A DNA stretch of 64,000 bases from Stachybotrys elegans (Eukaryota; Ascomycota; Sordariomycetes; Hypocreales; Stachybotryaceae). A program made the position numbers and the translations under genes. The stretch covers positions 62,001-126,000 of the forward strand of contig JAGPNK010000013.1 in NCBI GenBank assembly GCA_020746835.1, given 5' to 3'. Within the stretch, counting starts at the first letter, position 1. Each line of letters starts with the position of its first letter. This document shows positions 32,954-44,660 of the stretch, piece by piece. A model generated the notes under the pieces. It was not told the DNA's origin. It searched no databases and saw only the letters and a list, made by a program, of their open reading frames with translations.

Positions 32954-35368
32954 ATGGTATCGGGGGTAGTGCGGCGAGCACTGCTGCCCCCGCTCGCAGA
33001 GAGCTGTACGGCGAGAACCACGACCGCGCAACTCTTGTCCCTTAATGTCGCATCGGCGCCCGGCGCCGTTGGCCTTCGATTCAGCTTGTCCTATATCCCT
33101 CGAAGAAATCTGTCTGGCTCGCCCTTGCCACCGCGCCCAAGCAACCCCCCAGGCCTGAGCAGTGCGAATAAGGCCTCAGCCGCCTCACGCATTCTCAACC
33201 ACAAGACCGATACTGGCCTCGCCCGCTCCGGATCCCTGATCGCCGCGCTACGTTACTTCACCACAGGAAAGACTGTGCGAAAAGATGCCGCCGAAGCGGA
33301 GCGCGCCCCGGCGCGACTAGTCGACGAGGAGAAACAGAAAGATCCGGAAGAGGAAGAGCAAGGCTTCAAGAAGAGCGAGAAGGCTGCCAGAGCAGCTCAG
33401 GTCGACCTTTCCGCGCGGCTTTCCAAGGATGGCAAGGGGCAGAGCAAGGCTGGTTTTGGGGAGATCTGGAGGTTGATCAAGGTTGCCCGCCCAGAGCTCA
33501 AGTCTCTGGCTGTGGCCTTTGTCTTCCTCGTCATCTCCTCAAGTGTCACCATGTCGATTCCCTTCTCCGTTGGCCGAGTTTTGGATCTGGCAACCAAGGG
33601 CGATGTCGAGGACGCACGCCTCTTTGGGTTTACCATGAACCAGTTCTTCTTTGGCCTCGGAGCAATTTTGACCCTGGGAGCTATGGCCAACTTTGGAAGA
33701 GTTATCCTGCTGCGAATTGTGGGCGAGCGAGTCGTCGCCAGGCTGAGGTCTCAGCTCTACAGGCGAACATATGTCCAGGATGCGGAATTCTTCGACGCCA
33801 ACCGAGTTGGTGACCTGATCTCTCGACTCAGTTCTGACACTGTTATTGTGGGAAAATCGGTCACACAGAACTTGAGCGACGGCCTGCGCGCTCTTTTCAG
33901 CGGTGGTGCCGGTTTCGCCATCATGATCTGGACGAGCCCTAAGCTGACTGGTCTCCTGCTTCTCATGTTCCCTCCTGTCGCCATCGGCGCATTCTTCTAC
34001 GGAAGAGCGATCCGCAACATCAGCAGGGCCATCCAGAAGAACCTTGGATCTCTAACAAAGATAGCGGAAGAGCGTCTCGGCAATATCAAGACTAGCCAGG
34101 CTTTCGTTGGCGAGGTCCAGGAAGTCGGACGCTACAACAAGCAGATTAGAAAGATTTTCGCTCTCGGCCGCAAGGAATCCTTGATTGCTGCCACCTTCTT
34201 CGCATCTACCGGCTGGGCTGGAAACATGACGATTCTGGCCATGTTGGTCGTGGGCGGAGGCTTTGTCAGGTCTGGCGCCATGTCGCTTGGCGACTTGACT
34301 TCCTTCATGATGTACACAGCGTTCGCTGGATCCAGTCTCTTTGGTCTCTCCGGCTTCTACTCAGAGCTCATGAAGGGCGTCGGTGCAGCCAGTCGACTTT
34401 TCGAGCTTCAGGATCGACGTCCCGGCATTCACCAGACGGTCGGCCTGCCCGTCAAGTCTGCCCAGGGTCCCATCAAGTTTAACAATGTCAGCTTCGCCTA
34501 CCCGACCCGACCCGCTGTCAACATCTTCAACGGCCTCGACTTTGAGATTCCGTCCGGCAGCAACGTATGTGTTGTAGGACCATCAGGCGGCGGCAAATCA
34601 ACCGTGGCATCCTTACTGCTGAGGTTTTACAACCCCAGTTCCGGATCCATCACGATTAATGGCGTCGACATCTCCACTATGAATGTCAAGTCGCTGAGGC
34701 GGCGTATTGGAATGGTCTCTCAGGAGCCCGTGCTCTTCTCTGGTACCATCGCTGAGAACATTGCGTATGGAAAGCCGCGAGCCACCCGCATGGAGATCAT
34801 CGCGGCGGCAAGGAAGGCCAACTGCAATTTCATCAGTGACCTCCCCGACGGCCTCGAGACCCAGGTCGGCGCCAGAGGATCGCAGCTTTCTGGTGGACAG
34901 AAGCAGCGCATTGCTATCGCCCGAGCGCTGCTCAAGGACCCCGATATTCTCATTCTTGACGAAGCCACGTCTGCACTGGATGCGGAATCCGAGACTCTTG
35001 TCAATGAAGCCCTGGCTAGTCTCCTCCGCGGGCGCAACACCACCATCTCCATTGCGCACCGACTGTCGACCATTAAGCGGTCAGACCAGATCATCGTCTT
35101 GAACAACGAAGGCAAGGTGGCGGAGATTGGCAGCTACAACCAGCTTGCGGCCGACAAGGAGAGCGCATTCAGCAAGCTCATGGAGTGGCAGATGAGCGGA
35201 GGCGAGATCCCGGAGACGCCGAACCGAGATTCCCGCGCTCACATCACAGAGCAGGAGGAGATTGAGGACGACCTAGAGAAGGTGGACGAAGACGTGGAGA
35301 GGGAGAAGGTGGGCGAGAAGCACGGCTCGGAGGCTCTTCTACCAGCAGACGTGCCCAAACGACCATAA
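32954..35368 (+). CDS. MDL1: mitochondrial inner-membrane ABC half-transporter, Mdl1/ABCB10 type
   Basis: Intronless, 804 residues. The N-terminus is Arg/Ala/Ser-rich without acidic residues for about 60 residues, consistent with a matrix presequence. The transmembrane domain (about 180-465) starts near LIKVARPELKSLAVAFVFLV. The nucleotide-binding domain has Walker A GPSGGGKST (about 542), a Q-loop MVSQEP, the signature LSGGQKQRIAIARAL (about 645), Walker B ILILDEATSALD (about 662) and the switch histidine IAHRLST (about 701). It is a half-transporter that would dimerise. Yeast Mdl1 exports peptides produced by matrix proteases. The highly charged Glu/Asp C-terminal tail is an extension. Mdl1 was preferred over Mdl2 from the overall pattern, but the two are not cleanly separable by eye. 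Confidence 0.9.
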   Translation: MVSGVVRRALLPPLAESCTARTTTAQLLSLNVASAPGAVGLRFSLSYIPRRNLSGSPLPPRPSNPPGLSSANKASAASRILNHKTDTGLARSGSLIAALRYFTTGKTVRKDAAEAERAPARLVDEEKQKDPEEEEQGFKKSEKAARAAQVDLSARLSKDGKGQSKAGFGEIWRLIKVARPELKSLAVAFVFLVISSSVTMSIPFSVGRVLDLATKGDVEDARLFGFTMNQFFFGLGAILTLGAMANFGRVILLRIVGERVVARLRSQLYRRTYVQDAEFFDANRVGDLISRLSSDTVIVGKSVTQNLSDGLRALFSGGAGFAIMIWTSPKLTGLLLLMFPPVAIGAFFYGRAIRNISRAIQKNLGSLTKIAEERLGNIKTSQAFVGEVQEVGRYNKQIRKIFALGRKESLIAATFFASTGWAGNMTILAMLVVGGGFVRSGAMSLGDLTSFMMYTAFAGSSLFGLSGFYSELMKGVGAASRLFELQDRRPGIHQTVGLPVKSAQGPIKFNNVSFAYPTRPAVNIFNGLDFEIPSGSNVCVVGPSGGGKSTVASLLLRFYNPSSGSITINGVDISTMNVKSLRRRIGMVSQEPVLFSGTIAENIAYGKPRATRMEIIAAARKANCNFISDLPDGLETQVGARGSQLSGGQKQRIAIARALLKDPDILILDEATSALDAESETLVNEALASLLRGRNTTISIAHRLSTIKRSDQIIVLNNEGKVAEIGSYNQLAADKESAFSKLMEWQMSGGEIPETPNRDSRAHITEQEEIEDDLEKVDEDVEREKVGEKHGSEALLPADVPKRP

Positions 35369-36305
35369 GGTATGAAAAAGATGCAGTTTTCCGCCATCCG
35401 GGACACTGGATGCACACGGCGCAGCAACCTCTTGCGGGAGCACGCATGCGCTGCCATCGGGGGGCTAATCTTGTACATTATAATAAACTGGGCGCATATT
35501 TGTCGATGGAGGGTAGCATTTTGTATATTTGATTTCCCGCAGCTGGGATGGCACACCACCCTACTCACTCGCTCGAACTACCTTGGTGTCGTCCGCGCCT
35601 GTGAAAGAGGATCGGCAAGGAAAAGGTGATAGATACGTATTGACGCGGATAGTACCTACAATAGCATTTCATGTTTTGTTGTTCGCTTTGCTTCCCCTTT
35701 TCCACTTGCGACGATAAGGTATCTAAAGCATCATAACATCTAGGCTCGGCGTACGTCTGTCTATACGAAAGTCCCATAGATATGGCTGTCGCATGGAACA
35801 AGGATTCGTTGATAAGGACGGCCCACCTCCACTCTGGATGCCGATAATAATAAATTGGCAAATGAAGAATGGAGAATAGGTATGGCAGGATTCCTCGCTG
35901 TCACATGCCTTCAAAGCGATTGCCGCCACCAACAAGCGAAAAAGAACGTTGGCTCTCAACCTCACAAAGGAAATGTGACCCGGACTTTATACATTCCCAT
36001 CATTCCGTCTTGGACTCCTTGGCTGTCAATTTGCCCCATCAAGGTGCTGGTGCAACTAATTTCTTTGACCGGACGGTGGGCAGCTGAGCTCTACGACATC
36101 CGCCGACCGCCTAGGCTTGATCATAGCCCCCAAGCCAGGCTGGTTACCTAAAATACCTTCCATCCTGCATACCTGTCTCGGCTGCCAAACCACCTTCATT
36201 ACGTAGGCACCTTTCTGCCATTCTCAGGCCGGGTCACCTTCCTGTGCTTATTTCAATCGACATCTCATCCTCCTCGCCCATCAGTAGTCGGCAGCTGTGT
36301 ACGTT
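35369..36305. other. intergenic region between ABC transporter and lipase genes
   Basis: 937 bp between two plus-strand genes. It contains the lipase promoter in its right part. No conserved ORF or repeat was identified. Confidence 0.5.
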
Positions 36306-37279
36306 ATGGCTTGCACCACCACGGAAGGCACCTTTGAGTGTGACGGAGCCAAGCTCTACACCAAGACTTGGACGGTATGGCCTCCACCTCCGCCTCCGCT
36401 TAGCAACAAGAGAGCAAGAGAAGAACTGACACGCGTGCTGCGCAGCCCGAGGGCCCTATCAAGGCCAAGCTCATCTTTGTCCACGGCTACAGCGACCACA
36501 TCAACCTGTACAATGACTTCTTCCCACTCGTGGCCGCCCGAGGCATCCAGGTGCTATCGTGGGATCAGCGCGGCTGGGGCCGGAGTGTGACCAAGCCGGC
36601 CGAGAGGGGCCTGACGGGCACCACGGAGCGCGTCGTCGCCGACATCGCCGCCTTCATCCAGGACAAGCTGCCCTCGGCCGAGCCCATTTTCGTCATGGGC
36701 CACTCAATGGGCGGCGGCGAAATCCTCACGCTGGCCGGCGACGCCAAGCACGAGGGTGTCGTGTCCCAGGTGCGCGGATGGATCGCCGAGACACCCTTCA
36801 TCGGCTTCACGCCCGAGGAAGAGCCTGGTTTCCTCAAGGTGTTCCTGGGCCGGCTGGTTGGCCGTTTGCTGCCCCGGCAGCACATGCACCAGGTGGTAGA
36901 GCCGGGCATCGTGACGCGCGACCCGGCCGTGGCTGAGGCGATCCGCAAGGACCCCCTGTGCCACAACACGGGCACGCTCGAGGGCCTGGCGTCGATGCTG
37001 GACAGGACGGAGGCGCTGAGCTCAGGCCAGGTGATTCTCGGCAAACACGTCCAGAGCCTCTACTTTGCGCACACGCCCAACGACCGCGTGTGCAGCTTCC
37101 AGAAGGCCATGGCGTGGTACGAGCTGCAGACCATCGAGGACAAGACGTCCAAGTCGTACGACGGAGCCTATCACCAGCTGCACACGGATCCCCTCAAGGA
37201 GGAGTGGCTCAACGACTTTGTGGAGTGGATGCTCAAGAGATCTGGGGATAGCGCTGCACCAGCCATGTCCAAGCTGTGA
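36306..37279 (+). CDS. YJU3: monoacylglycerol lipase-like serine hydrolase (Yju3 family)
   Basis: Model join(36306..36374, 36446..37279), 300 residues. The alpha/beta hydrolase of the MGL type hydrolyses monoacylglycerol to fatty acid and glycerol on lipid droplets or membranes. The catalytic set is complete: nucleophile serine in GHSMGG, aspartate in AHTPNDRVCSF and histidine in GAYHQLHTDP. The oxyanion region is IFVHGYSDH, and the conserved DQRGWGRS motif follows. Intron 36375..36445 has donor GTATGG, a CTGAC branch and a GCGCAG acceptor. There is no signal peptide. The length matches yeast Yju3 (313) and human MGL (303). Exon 1 uses ATG 36306 (MACTTTEGTFECDGAKLY). Confidence 0.9.
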
Positions 37280-38553
37280 GGCAAAGGTGCGTTGGTTGCA
37301 GGATGAGGTGGCTGGCATGCAGACTATGCCGCATTTATCTATGCTTTCTCTTACTATGTGATGATGGTTATGGTGGAGATTTAACACGAGATAAGCAGAT
37401 AACATATGTATGTACCTTTCAATATACCTATCAACTGCTAAACCTACAAGCCTCATGCAATGTCATCATACAATCTCTCTCTGCCCGCAGATCAATTGGT
37501 TTCCCGGATCCAGTTTCCGTTGGAAACCAGAAAAAGACCCCGACAAACCCACATGACAACAAAGCTACTGCTCGTTCTTTATTAGACTTGTTTGTTGGCC
37601 TGTAGCTAAGCCTCCCCCCAACTTCACCCATCTAGCCATGATCCGCTTTGCAACCCCCCCTTGTGCGCACGTGGGCTCTTCCTTGGGAGCTGTCTTGTCA
37701 GCTGTCTTGCTACGCTAAATTCGCCCAGCACTCGCTCGATATGGGGGTTGCCCAAATTTTTGTCGACGTGTAGCAACTCATTAGAGGAAGCTGGGCTTGG
37801 GGACAGTGAGGCTGCCCATGATGCTAGAACAGAGATTTCTGTTCCTGGAACTCGGGGAGCTTGACATACATGTAGAGCATGAATGGAGCCAAGATGGATG
37901 GATGATGGATGTGTTGGTCGCTTGTAGATTGGCGGGGATGGTGGGCAGGGAGTGGGGGAGTCAGTGATGAAAGGCATTTCAAGCATTTACCGACTTTCCG
38001 TAACCGCTTATCTACCTCATAGCACACCTTATTTTCGAGCCAGGGAAGCGCATCTGTGGAGAAGATCTGATTAATTGGTCCAGGCGGTGATGTCTATCTA
38101 CCAAGTAATCTGCCGACGTAGTCCATATTACCTCACTCATCACGATCCTTGCTCCTCATCCCTACCTGGAGTCTATTGTCTTCTCCTCTTCTTCATACCG
38201 GGTTTTCCACTCTTTCTCCCTCCCTCCCTCCTTCTTCCTCTCTCTCCTCTCTTTTCTACCGTCATCCGTCGGCTCGTCCCGTTCGCTTCAGGACCCATAT
38301 CAGCCTCTTGGGCTGCAGTTGCACCTGGCTCGGACCTCTTGTTTCGCCTTGGAAGAAGACTGTTCTTTTTTTGTTCTTTTTCAAGGGGTTCCCTTGGCGT
38401 ACCAAAGACAAGAGCCCATATCTTCGGGATATATTGTGTCACATCGGTGCCCCAGCTCCCAACAGTCTGAGCTGCGTGTCTGGCTCTGACCTTTGAGCTG
38501 TCCCACACTGCCTGGCTATTCAGCGACCAATTGGTTTGCTCGTGTTGCCCATC
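37280..38553. other. intergenic region upstream of the CDF transporter gene
   Basis: 1.27 kb between the lipase and CDF genes. A long pyrimidine-rich tract near 38215-38260 (tccctccctccttcttcc) is typical of a strong fungal promoter or 5' UTR. No gene was recognised. Confidence 0.5.
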
Positions 38554-39921
38554 ATGACTCCCGACGCCAGCAACACCATCACGCACCACCCCAACGTCTT
38601 CAACCTGCATCACATGGAGCACCAGAGCCGCAGCGGGTCCCGGGCCTCCAACCGCATCGCCTCCAGCACTGCCGTCGAGCCCGTGGCCGCCGATGACCAC
38701 GATGCCGTCGCGCGACACCCTTCCCAGGTCAGCGATGATGTGGAGAGCCAGGTCACCGTCGGCGTCAACTCGCGCGTGCCGCGCGTGACCTCGGAGAGCG
38801 ACCCTTACGGCCTCTACTCGTCCTTCAAGACCGAGTCGGACCTGGCGCAGATCAAGGCCAATTCCTCCCGCAAGCGCGATGCCGGCGTCAACATCGCCAA
38901 GTCGCTCTCCCGCTCGCACCGCCACGCCAACAAGGTCCGCGGCTTCTATGAGAACCAGAACGCCGCCATCGAGCGCATGCTCAAGTCGGTGGAGGAGCAC
39001 CGCGCCGAGGCCCGCAACGAGGCCGGCGACGACCAGCTCAAGTTCCGCATCGCCGTCTGGGGCTCGCTGGCGGCCAACATCATCCTCTCGGGCCTGCAGC
39101 TCTACGCCGCCATCAGCTCCGGCTCGCTCTCCCTCTTCACCACCATGGCCGACTCCGTATTTGACCCTCTCAGCAACCTGGCGCTGATTCTGTCCAACCG
39201 TGCCATCAAGCACGTCGACCCTAGCCGGTTCCCGGCAGGCAAGGCCCGCCTCGAGACTGTGGGCAACATTGTCTTCTGCTTCCTCATGATCGCCGTGTCC
39301 ATGATCATCATCGCCTTTGCCGCGCAGGAGTTGGCGCTGCGCGAGGAGGACATGAGCTTCAACCTGCCTTCCATCATCGCGGTCTGCGTGGCCTTTTGCA
39401 CCAAGCTCAGCCTCTTCTTCTACTGCTGGGCCATCAAGGACAAGTACAGCCAGGTCAACATCCTGTGGCAGGATCATCGCAACGACCTGCTCGTCAACGG
39501 CTTCGGTATCCTGACCTCGGTCGGTGGTTCCAGACTGCTGTGGTGGATCGATCCCATGGGCGCCATACTGCTCTCCGTTCTCATCTCGGGCATCTGGCTG
39601 CGCACCGCCTTTGGCGAGTTCCTGCTGCTGGTGGGCGTGGCGGCACAGGCCGATGCCCAGCAGCTCATCACCTATGTGTGCCTGACACACTCGGATGCTA
39701 TCCAAGGCATTGACACCGTGCGGGTATACCACTCGGGCCCACGTCTCATCGCCGAGGTGGACATTGTCATGGACCGTGAGAGCAGCCTCGGCGAAGCACA
39801 CGACGTGGCCGAAGAGCTGCAGTTTAAGCTCGAGGGCCTGCCCGACATCGAGCGCGCCTATGTCCACATCGATTACGAGACTACTCACAAGCCCGAGCAT
39901 GCATACAAGAAGGATCTATAG
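38554..39921 (+). CDS. cation diffusion facilitator, Mn-type CDF transporter
   Basis: Intronless, 455 residues, starting MTPDASNTITHHPN at the first ATG in frame. About 160 disordered residues precede the membrane domain. Six segments are visible, beginning RIAVWGSLAANIILSGLQLY and LFTTMADSVFDPLSNLALIL. TM2 and TM5 carry the metal-site motifs DSVFD (about 200) and DHRND (about 307). Both are DxxxD, the signature of the Mn2+-CDF group rather than the HxxxD of Zn-CDFs. The cytosolic C-terminal domain has the ferredoxin-like fold seen in CDFs (VRVYHSGPRLIAEVDIVMD onward). It probably exports Mn2+ into a secretory or vacuolar compartment in exchange for protons. Substrate and location are inferred. 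The long antisense ORF over this gene is a codon-bias shadow. Confidence 0.9.
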   Translation: MTPDASNTITHHPNVFNLHHMEHQSRSGSRASNRIASSTAVEPVAADDHDAVARHPSQVSDDVESQVTVGVNSRVPRVTSESDPYGLYSSFKTESDLAQIKANSSRKRDAGVNIAKSLSRSHRHANKVRGFYENQNAAIERMLKSVEEHRAEARNEAGDDQLKFRIAVWGSLAANIILSGLQLYAAISSGSLSLFTTMADSVFDPLSNLALILSNRAIKHVDPSRFPAGKARLETVGNIVFCFLMIAVSMIIIAFAAQELALREEDMSFNLPSIIAVCVAFCTKLSLFFYCWAIKDKYSQVNILWQDHRNDLLVNGFGILTSVGGSRLLWWIDPMGAILLSVLISGIWLRTAFGEFLLLVGVAAQADAQQLITYVCLTHSDAIQGIDTVRVYHSGPRLIAEVDIVMDRESSLGEAHDVAEELQFKLEGLPDIERAYVHIDYETTHKPEHAYKKDL

Positions 39922-41798
39922 TTTCTGGAGGTCGTGGGGTCCAATTCGGTGCACTAGGGGCGTGGCTCTCCAACGAGGTTCGAACACGTGTTGTAGCAAC
40001 GGGTATGGGACGCGCGATAAAAGCAAGCAAGGCATGTATATACGGCATGGCAGGGCACGGCAGGGCAAGGCGGCAGGTTATCGGTTACTATGGAAAGGGA
40101 ATTGAGCATTTGTATTTAGAGTTTTACTTGTATTCGTCGAGAAATAAAGAGCGAAAATGATCAAGGTTCAATGCCAGCCTGAAGTCTGACTGCGATCCAG
40201 GGACGAATGTCTACAGTTGGCGAGGCTGCATTATTACTTGCGGAATAGAAGAGGGATATTACCATACATGGACATATGCATACATGCAGTGCGTCCAGGT
40301 CATCGAACCATCGAAAGTGGCAATGAGCTACACCAGAAGGACTCGACCTATAACAAGAAGCGGTCGCGTGATAAAACCCCAGCAGGTTGGCCATGCATGG
40401 CGTCACTGTGAAGCAAACAGCCTGGACCCATCAGATAATGCGGGGGAAGCGGGGAAGATCAGTGAGGCAGAATGCAAAGATCTGGCATGGCGATGTTTCT
40501 TGAAATGGGTCTTGCCTGTTGCCACTAGGTTCAGTGATGTAGTTGGTCCCTTGCCATGGTCAAGATACGTGCCATGCTGCATGTAAGGAGTCGTATGGTA
40601 AGTCTGTATCATCTCAAAGGGTTGAAGGGGGGTTGTGAACATCCAGGCAGGCAGCCGGTCCGACTTGGGGAAGTAAGTCAGCCTGCATCTGGCTTTTTTG
40701 TTCTTTTTGGTTTTTTGCCGGAGGTGGGTGGGTGTTTGTTCATAGAAGGGGCAAACACCATGGAGATCGGGCAAAGAAGAGCCCAAGCTTTCGTGGTGGA
40801 TCACATCACACTAAGGATCCATGAGCCTGCTTGCTTGTTGAGCATGTCAGCTGCGCGCAAAAGAATAGGAGCTATCAGCAAGAATAACTTGAGAGGAACT
40901 GGCTGGCCAAGGAATTCGATATGGATCCCATGTCGGATCTTGGCGCGATTTGGCTATGTATAGTCGTAGCTCGCTCGAGATTTTAAAAGCTGGGACTGGT
41001 TGAGAAGAAGCTTGCGGAGCTCCTGGCGCAATCTCGTTTTAGTTGATGCTGCGCAAATTAGTTGTGCCTGGGCTAAAGTAAGCCTGCAGGGTTAAAAGTC
41101 ATAAAAGTCTGCGGACCGTAGGCGTTGGTTGGCATGTTCATTTTGCCAGCCTAAGAATGAATGATTGATTCATCAATGTACACCTGATTGAGCATCTTTA
41201 TCATTTAGGTATCCTTCATCGTGTCCAAGTTCGTCTTCGGAGCCTGTGACGTAAAGGGTGCCTGTTAGTATCCGTTGGAAATCGACGCCCGTTGAAGAAA
41301 CCCAAATGCAACCTAGTAAGACCTCGATACGAGCCAATCGACAGCAGCCAGAGCTCGGAGCTCAGGCAGGTGCCAGGGATGGATGCGAAGAATGCATCAT
41401 GTAGCAGGAACTAGTACCTGGACCCCTGGCGGTACTGGGGTCGCAGCTCCGCATGGCTTTCACAGGTACCTCCCCCGCCAGATTCAGCGGCCCCGCTACC
41501 TGATCTCGATCCAGCTTCTCGCCTTCCCATGTCGCTGTGACCTCCTTGTTGGATCCGATCTCTCTTCGGGCTTGCTCTTGCTCTGCTCGCGCGCAATTTC
41601 TCAATGGAACCCCAAACAAATCAGGCCACGACCTTGTCCAATCCACCCCTCTCGTCGTGTCGGTACTTGTAGGTTGTTGTTGTTGTTGTTGTTGTTGTTG
41701 CTCAACTCTCCCTTCTCCATGGGCCGCCAGTAGCTTGCCTGTCAGGGCATAACAGGGCATTTCCTCTCCAGAAACGAAACGCAGCAGCAACAACCGCA
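39922..41798. other. 1.9-kb intergenic region upstream of glycogenin
   Basis: Only short ORFs without conserved motifs occur. A (GTT)9 microsatellite lies about 100 bp upstream of the glycogenin ATG, probably within the 5' UTR or core promoter. No RNA gene was found. Confidence 0.5.
41673..41699. repeat. (GTT)9 microsatellite in glycogenin 5' flank
   Basis: Nine perfect GTT units, 100 bp upstream of the start codon. Length variation there could affect transcript leader length. Confidence 0.95.
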
Positions 41799-44660
41799 AT
41801 GGCTGCTCCAGGCGGGGAGCAGGTTTACGCGACGGTGCGCTTTCTGTCCCATGTCGCTTTTCTCGTGCCACGGCGTTGGGCTAACTTGGAGGCACTGTCC
41901 TTGCTACTTCATAGCTTCTGCTCAGCGATTCCTATCTTCCAGGTAAGAGACCCAATGTCCAGTGTCCTGCAGTCGCTCATGCCACGCTTTGCGCAGGTGC
42001 GCTTGTCCTTGCGCATTCACTCCGCGATGCCCTCGCCACCAGGAAGCTGGCCGTCCTCGTCACGCTCGACTCCGTCTCCGCCGACTCCATCACCCAGCTC
42101 AAGGTCGGTCCCTCGTCGAAGACTGCCTTGGCGACAACATGTGCTAACTCGGGCGCAGTCAGTCTACGACCATGTCATTCCCGTTCCTCGGATACGCAAC
42201 GACCAGCCCGCCAACCTCTACCTCATGAACCGCGCCGACCTTCACTCGGCCTTTACCAAGATCAACCTTTGGAAGCAGACACAGTTCTCCAAGATCGTCT
42301 ACATTGACGCCGATGTTCTCGCCTACCGCGCCCCGGACGAGCTCTTCGATATTTCACATGCCTTCTCTGCCGCCCCCGACATCGGATGGCCTGACCTCTT
42401 CAACACGGGCGTCATGGTCCTGACACCGAATATGGGCGATTACTACGCTATGATGGCCATGGCTGAGAGAGGAATCTCCTTCGACGGCGCAGACCAAGGG
42501 CTCATCAACATGCATTTCCGGAACAACTACAACCGTCTGAGCTTCGCGTACAACGTCACGCCTTCTGCGCATTACCAGTACATTCCCGCCTATCGTCATT
42601 TTCAGTCCAGCATCAACATGGTTCACTTTATTGGCGCTACCAAACCATGGTTCGCGGGCCGTGATGCCTCTTACGGGCCTTCGCCTTATGATGAAATGGT
42701 TGGAAGGTGGTGGGCCGTTTACGACAGACATTACCGCGTCCAGGTACGTGCCACCAGGGCTATATGACATACAGCCGTTCGTAGCTAACTCATTTCTGTA
42801 TCAGGAGTCCGCCGTGCCTGGAAGCAACAAGCCTGGGAATCAATATGTCCAGTACTTCACCAAGGGTGAATGGCGCCCTTCGCACGTTTCTACGTCTCGG
42901 ACGACAACCAACATCACTGCCCCTACGTCGACAACTTTGATTGGTGAGCAACATCGCCAGGGTCACCAAGAAGACCAAGGTCGAACACCTGGCTACCAGC
43001 CAGATCCATTCCTTCCCGATTTCCCACACCAGCCCTCCTATCAGCATTCCCATCAAACGCCTGATCAGCATACCCATCAACAGCATACCCATCAACAGCA
43101 TACCCATCAGTCCCATCAGCCTATTCATCAACAACACTCTCATCAGCCCCATCAACACGTCCATCAGCACTCCGATCATCACACCTACCAGCATCCTCAC
43201 CAAGCCCCTCAGCACAGCCCTCGCCCCAGCCATGATCAGTCCGGATACTACGAGTCACAGCCCAGTGATTCGGCTCCCCATGCTTCCCAATCTGCCCCCT
43301 TTAGCGGCTCTGTTCACAGTGATATGGGGACACAGGCTGAGGCTCGTTCAGAGGACCAGGTTTCCGCACACAATGGTGGAGGAGCGCCCCCGGAGCAGAA
43401 CCCTGAACCAGCCCCAGTCCCGATGAATAGCTGGGATGCTCAAAGGTAGGCTATAGGCATGGTTTCAGAGCATCTTTGATAACTTGGTGCTAACAATTAT
43501 CTCTTAGACAGCCTCCTCCACCCGACTCCAGGCCCGAAGCCATGAATTTCCCTTCGACTCATTACTCCATGTCACAGGATACCACACAGTTTGTCCCGCC
43601 AGAGAGGTATCCTAGTCCCCCCAAGAATATGTGGTACGAGGTTCCAAATGAGCCTCCAGCCTCCGCTACCGAGTCAGCCCCAGCCATTTTCCCATGGGAG
43701 GCTCACCAGCCACGCCCGTCAAGAACCTTCTATAGCGCAAGCCCTACGGTGCCTCCGCCCAAGGACTCACCCACCGAGCTTTCCGGTGAGCGAACGGCTG
43801 CCATCGAACCAAATACCCCTACTGAGTCATCTACCTTAGAGCACTCGGAGATGACAGACCCCAAGAGTGGCCCCTCCACACCTATCACTCCGACTATCAA
43901 AATCATCCCCTCTGACCCCTGGACTTCCTTCCCACGGTACAATGCCTGGGATGAGGTGCCCGAGATTTCTCGCTACGTCGATGGTCTCCAGCAACATCGT
44001 CGCACCGGGAGTCAGGGCGCCTCTCGTCGCGGCCCTGGGATCCTGGACCTAGGCGATGATCTGGAAAGCGGCGTCAAGAGCCGTGGGTTCCGCTTGACCG
44101 ACTTCCCCAGCGAAGTCGAGCGGCCCAGCCTGCCTGTGACGCCGGCTCCCATCCACCGCACGTTCTCCTGGGGCAATGACGAGGAAGCCGGGGGCGAGCA
44201 TGATCACCAACATGCTCTTCCTGCGGCTGAAGGCGTGCCTGAGCAGTCCGAATGGGTATGTGTGCATGGAAGGATCTGGAGGTTCGACCTCTGCCCATGC
44301 GAAGTAGCTGACAAGATACGCCGCCATAAGGATCCTGCGGCGCAGCTGCAAAAGCTCGCCCAGCAGCAGTCGGAGGCATTACTGCGGAAACTCGCTGGCC
44401 CTGGGGGAAAGTCGGGCGTGAGCCGCGACATTCCATCGCGGCCGCTACCCTTTGGCTCAGAACCTCGGGGGGCACCTACTTATACGGCGCAGCAAACCTC
44501 GGATGTTCTTAGTCCACAGCCGCTTCGAATCGAGACGAGGTCGATCCCTGAGCCCAGCTACTCCGGCCCTGGCGCTGCATGGGAGAAAGGCGAGGACGTG
44601 CCCATTTATGGAACGCCCTTGCCCCCGACCGACAAGGAACGAGACGTACTCGAGACGTGA
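41799..44660 (+). CDS. glycogenin glucosyltransferase (GT8)
   Basis: Six exons, join(41799..41834, 41915..41942, 41997..42103, 42159..42743, 42805..43445, 43508..44660), 849 residues. Glycogenin primes glycogen synthesis by autoglucosylation. The GT8 domain (1 to about 255) starts MAAPGGEQVYATLLLSDSYL and contains the Mn2+/UDP-binding DxD in YIDADVLAY (about 107-109), then DLFNTGVMVLTP and GADQGLIN. Exon 2 is a 28-nt microexon encoding LLLSDSYLP. The middle region is Pro/Gln/His-rich with a perfect 15-bp direct repeat. The C-terminal part has FPRYNAWDEVPEISRYV, which could be the glycogen-synthase-binding motif, and a conserved Cys-containing helix region WVCVHGRIWRFDLCPCEV. Filamentous-fungal glycogenins have such long tails, unlike yeast Glg1. 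All splice phases agree. Confidence 0.9.
43066..43110 (+). repeat. 15-bp tandem repeat inside glycogenin (His/Gln-rich)
   Basis: Three copies of CAGCATACCCATCAA (the last ends in CAG), in frame, encoding repeated QHTHQ. Looser CATCAG/CATCAA units continue on both sides over 43020-43200. Confidence 0.95.

Noticed and set aside
38173..39900. 575-codon minus-strand ORF opposite the CDF transporter
   Set aside because: The plus strand encodes a full CDF transporter with metal motifs. The antisense frame lacks domains and arises from GC-biased third positions.
40295..40400. Box-B-like GGTTCGATG on the minus strand
   Set aside because: No matching box A or acceptor stem was found upstream.
42941..43426. 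Alternative frame through the glycogenin repeat region, rich in SIPI repeats
   Set aside because: It is the shifted reading of the CATCAG/CATCAA repeats. The His/Gln frame is continuous with the GT8 domain and splices correctly to exon 6.
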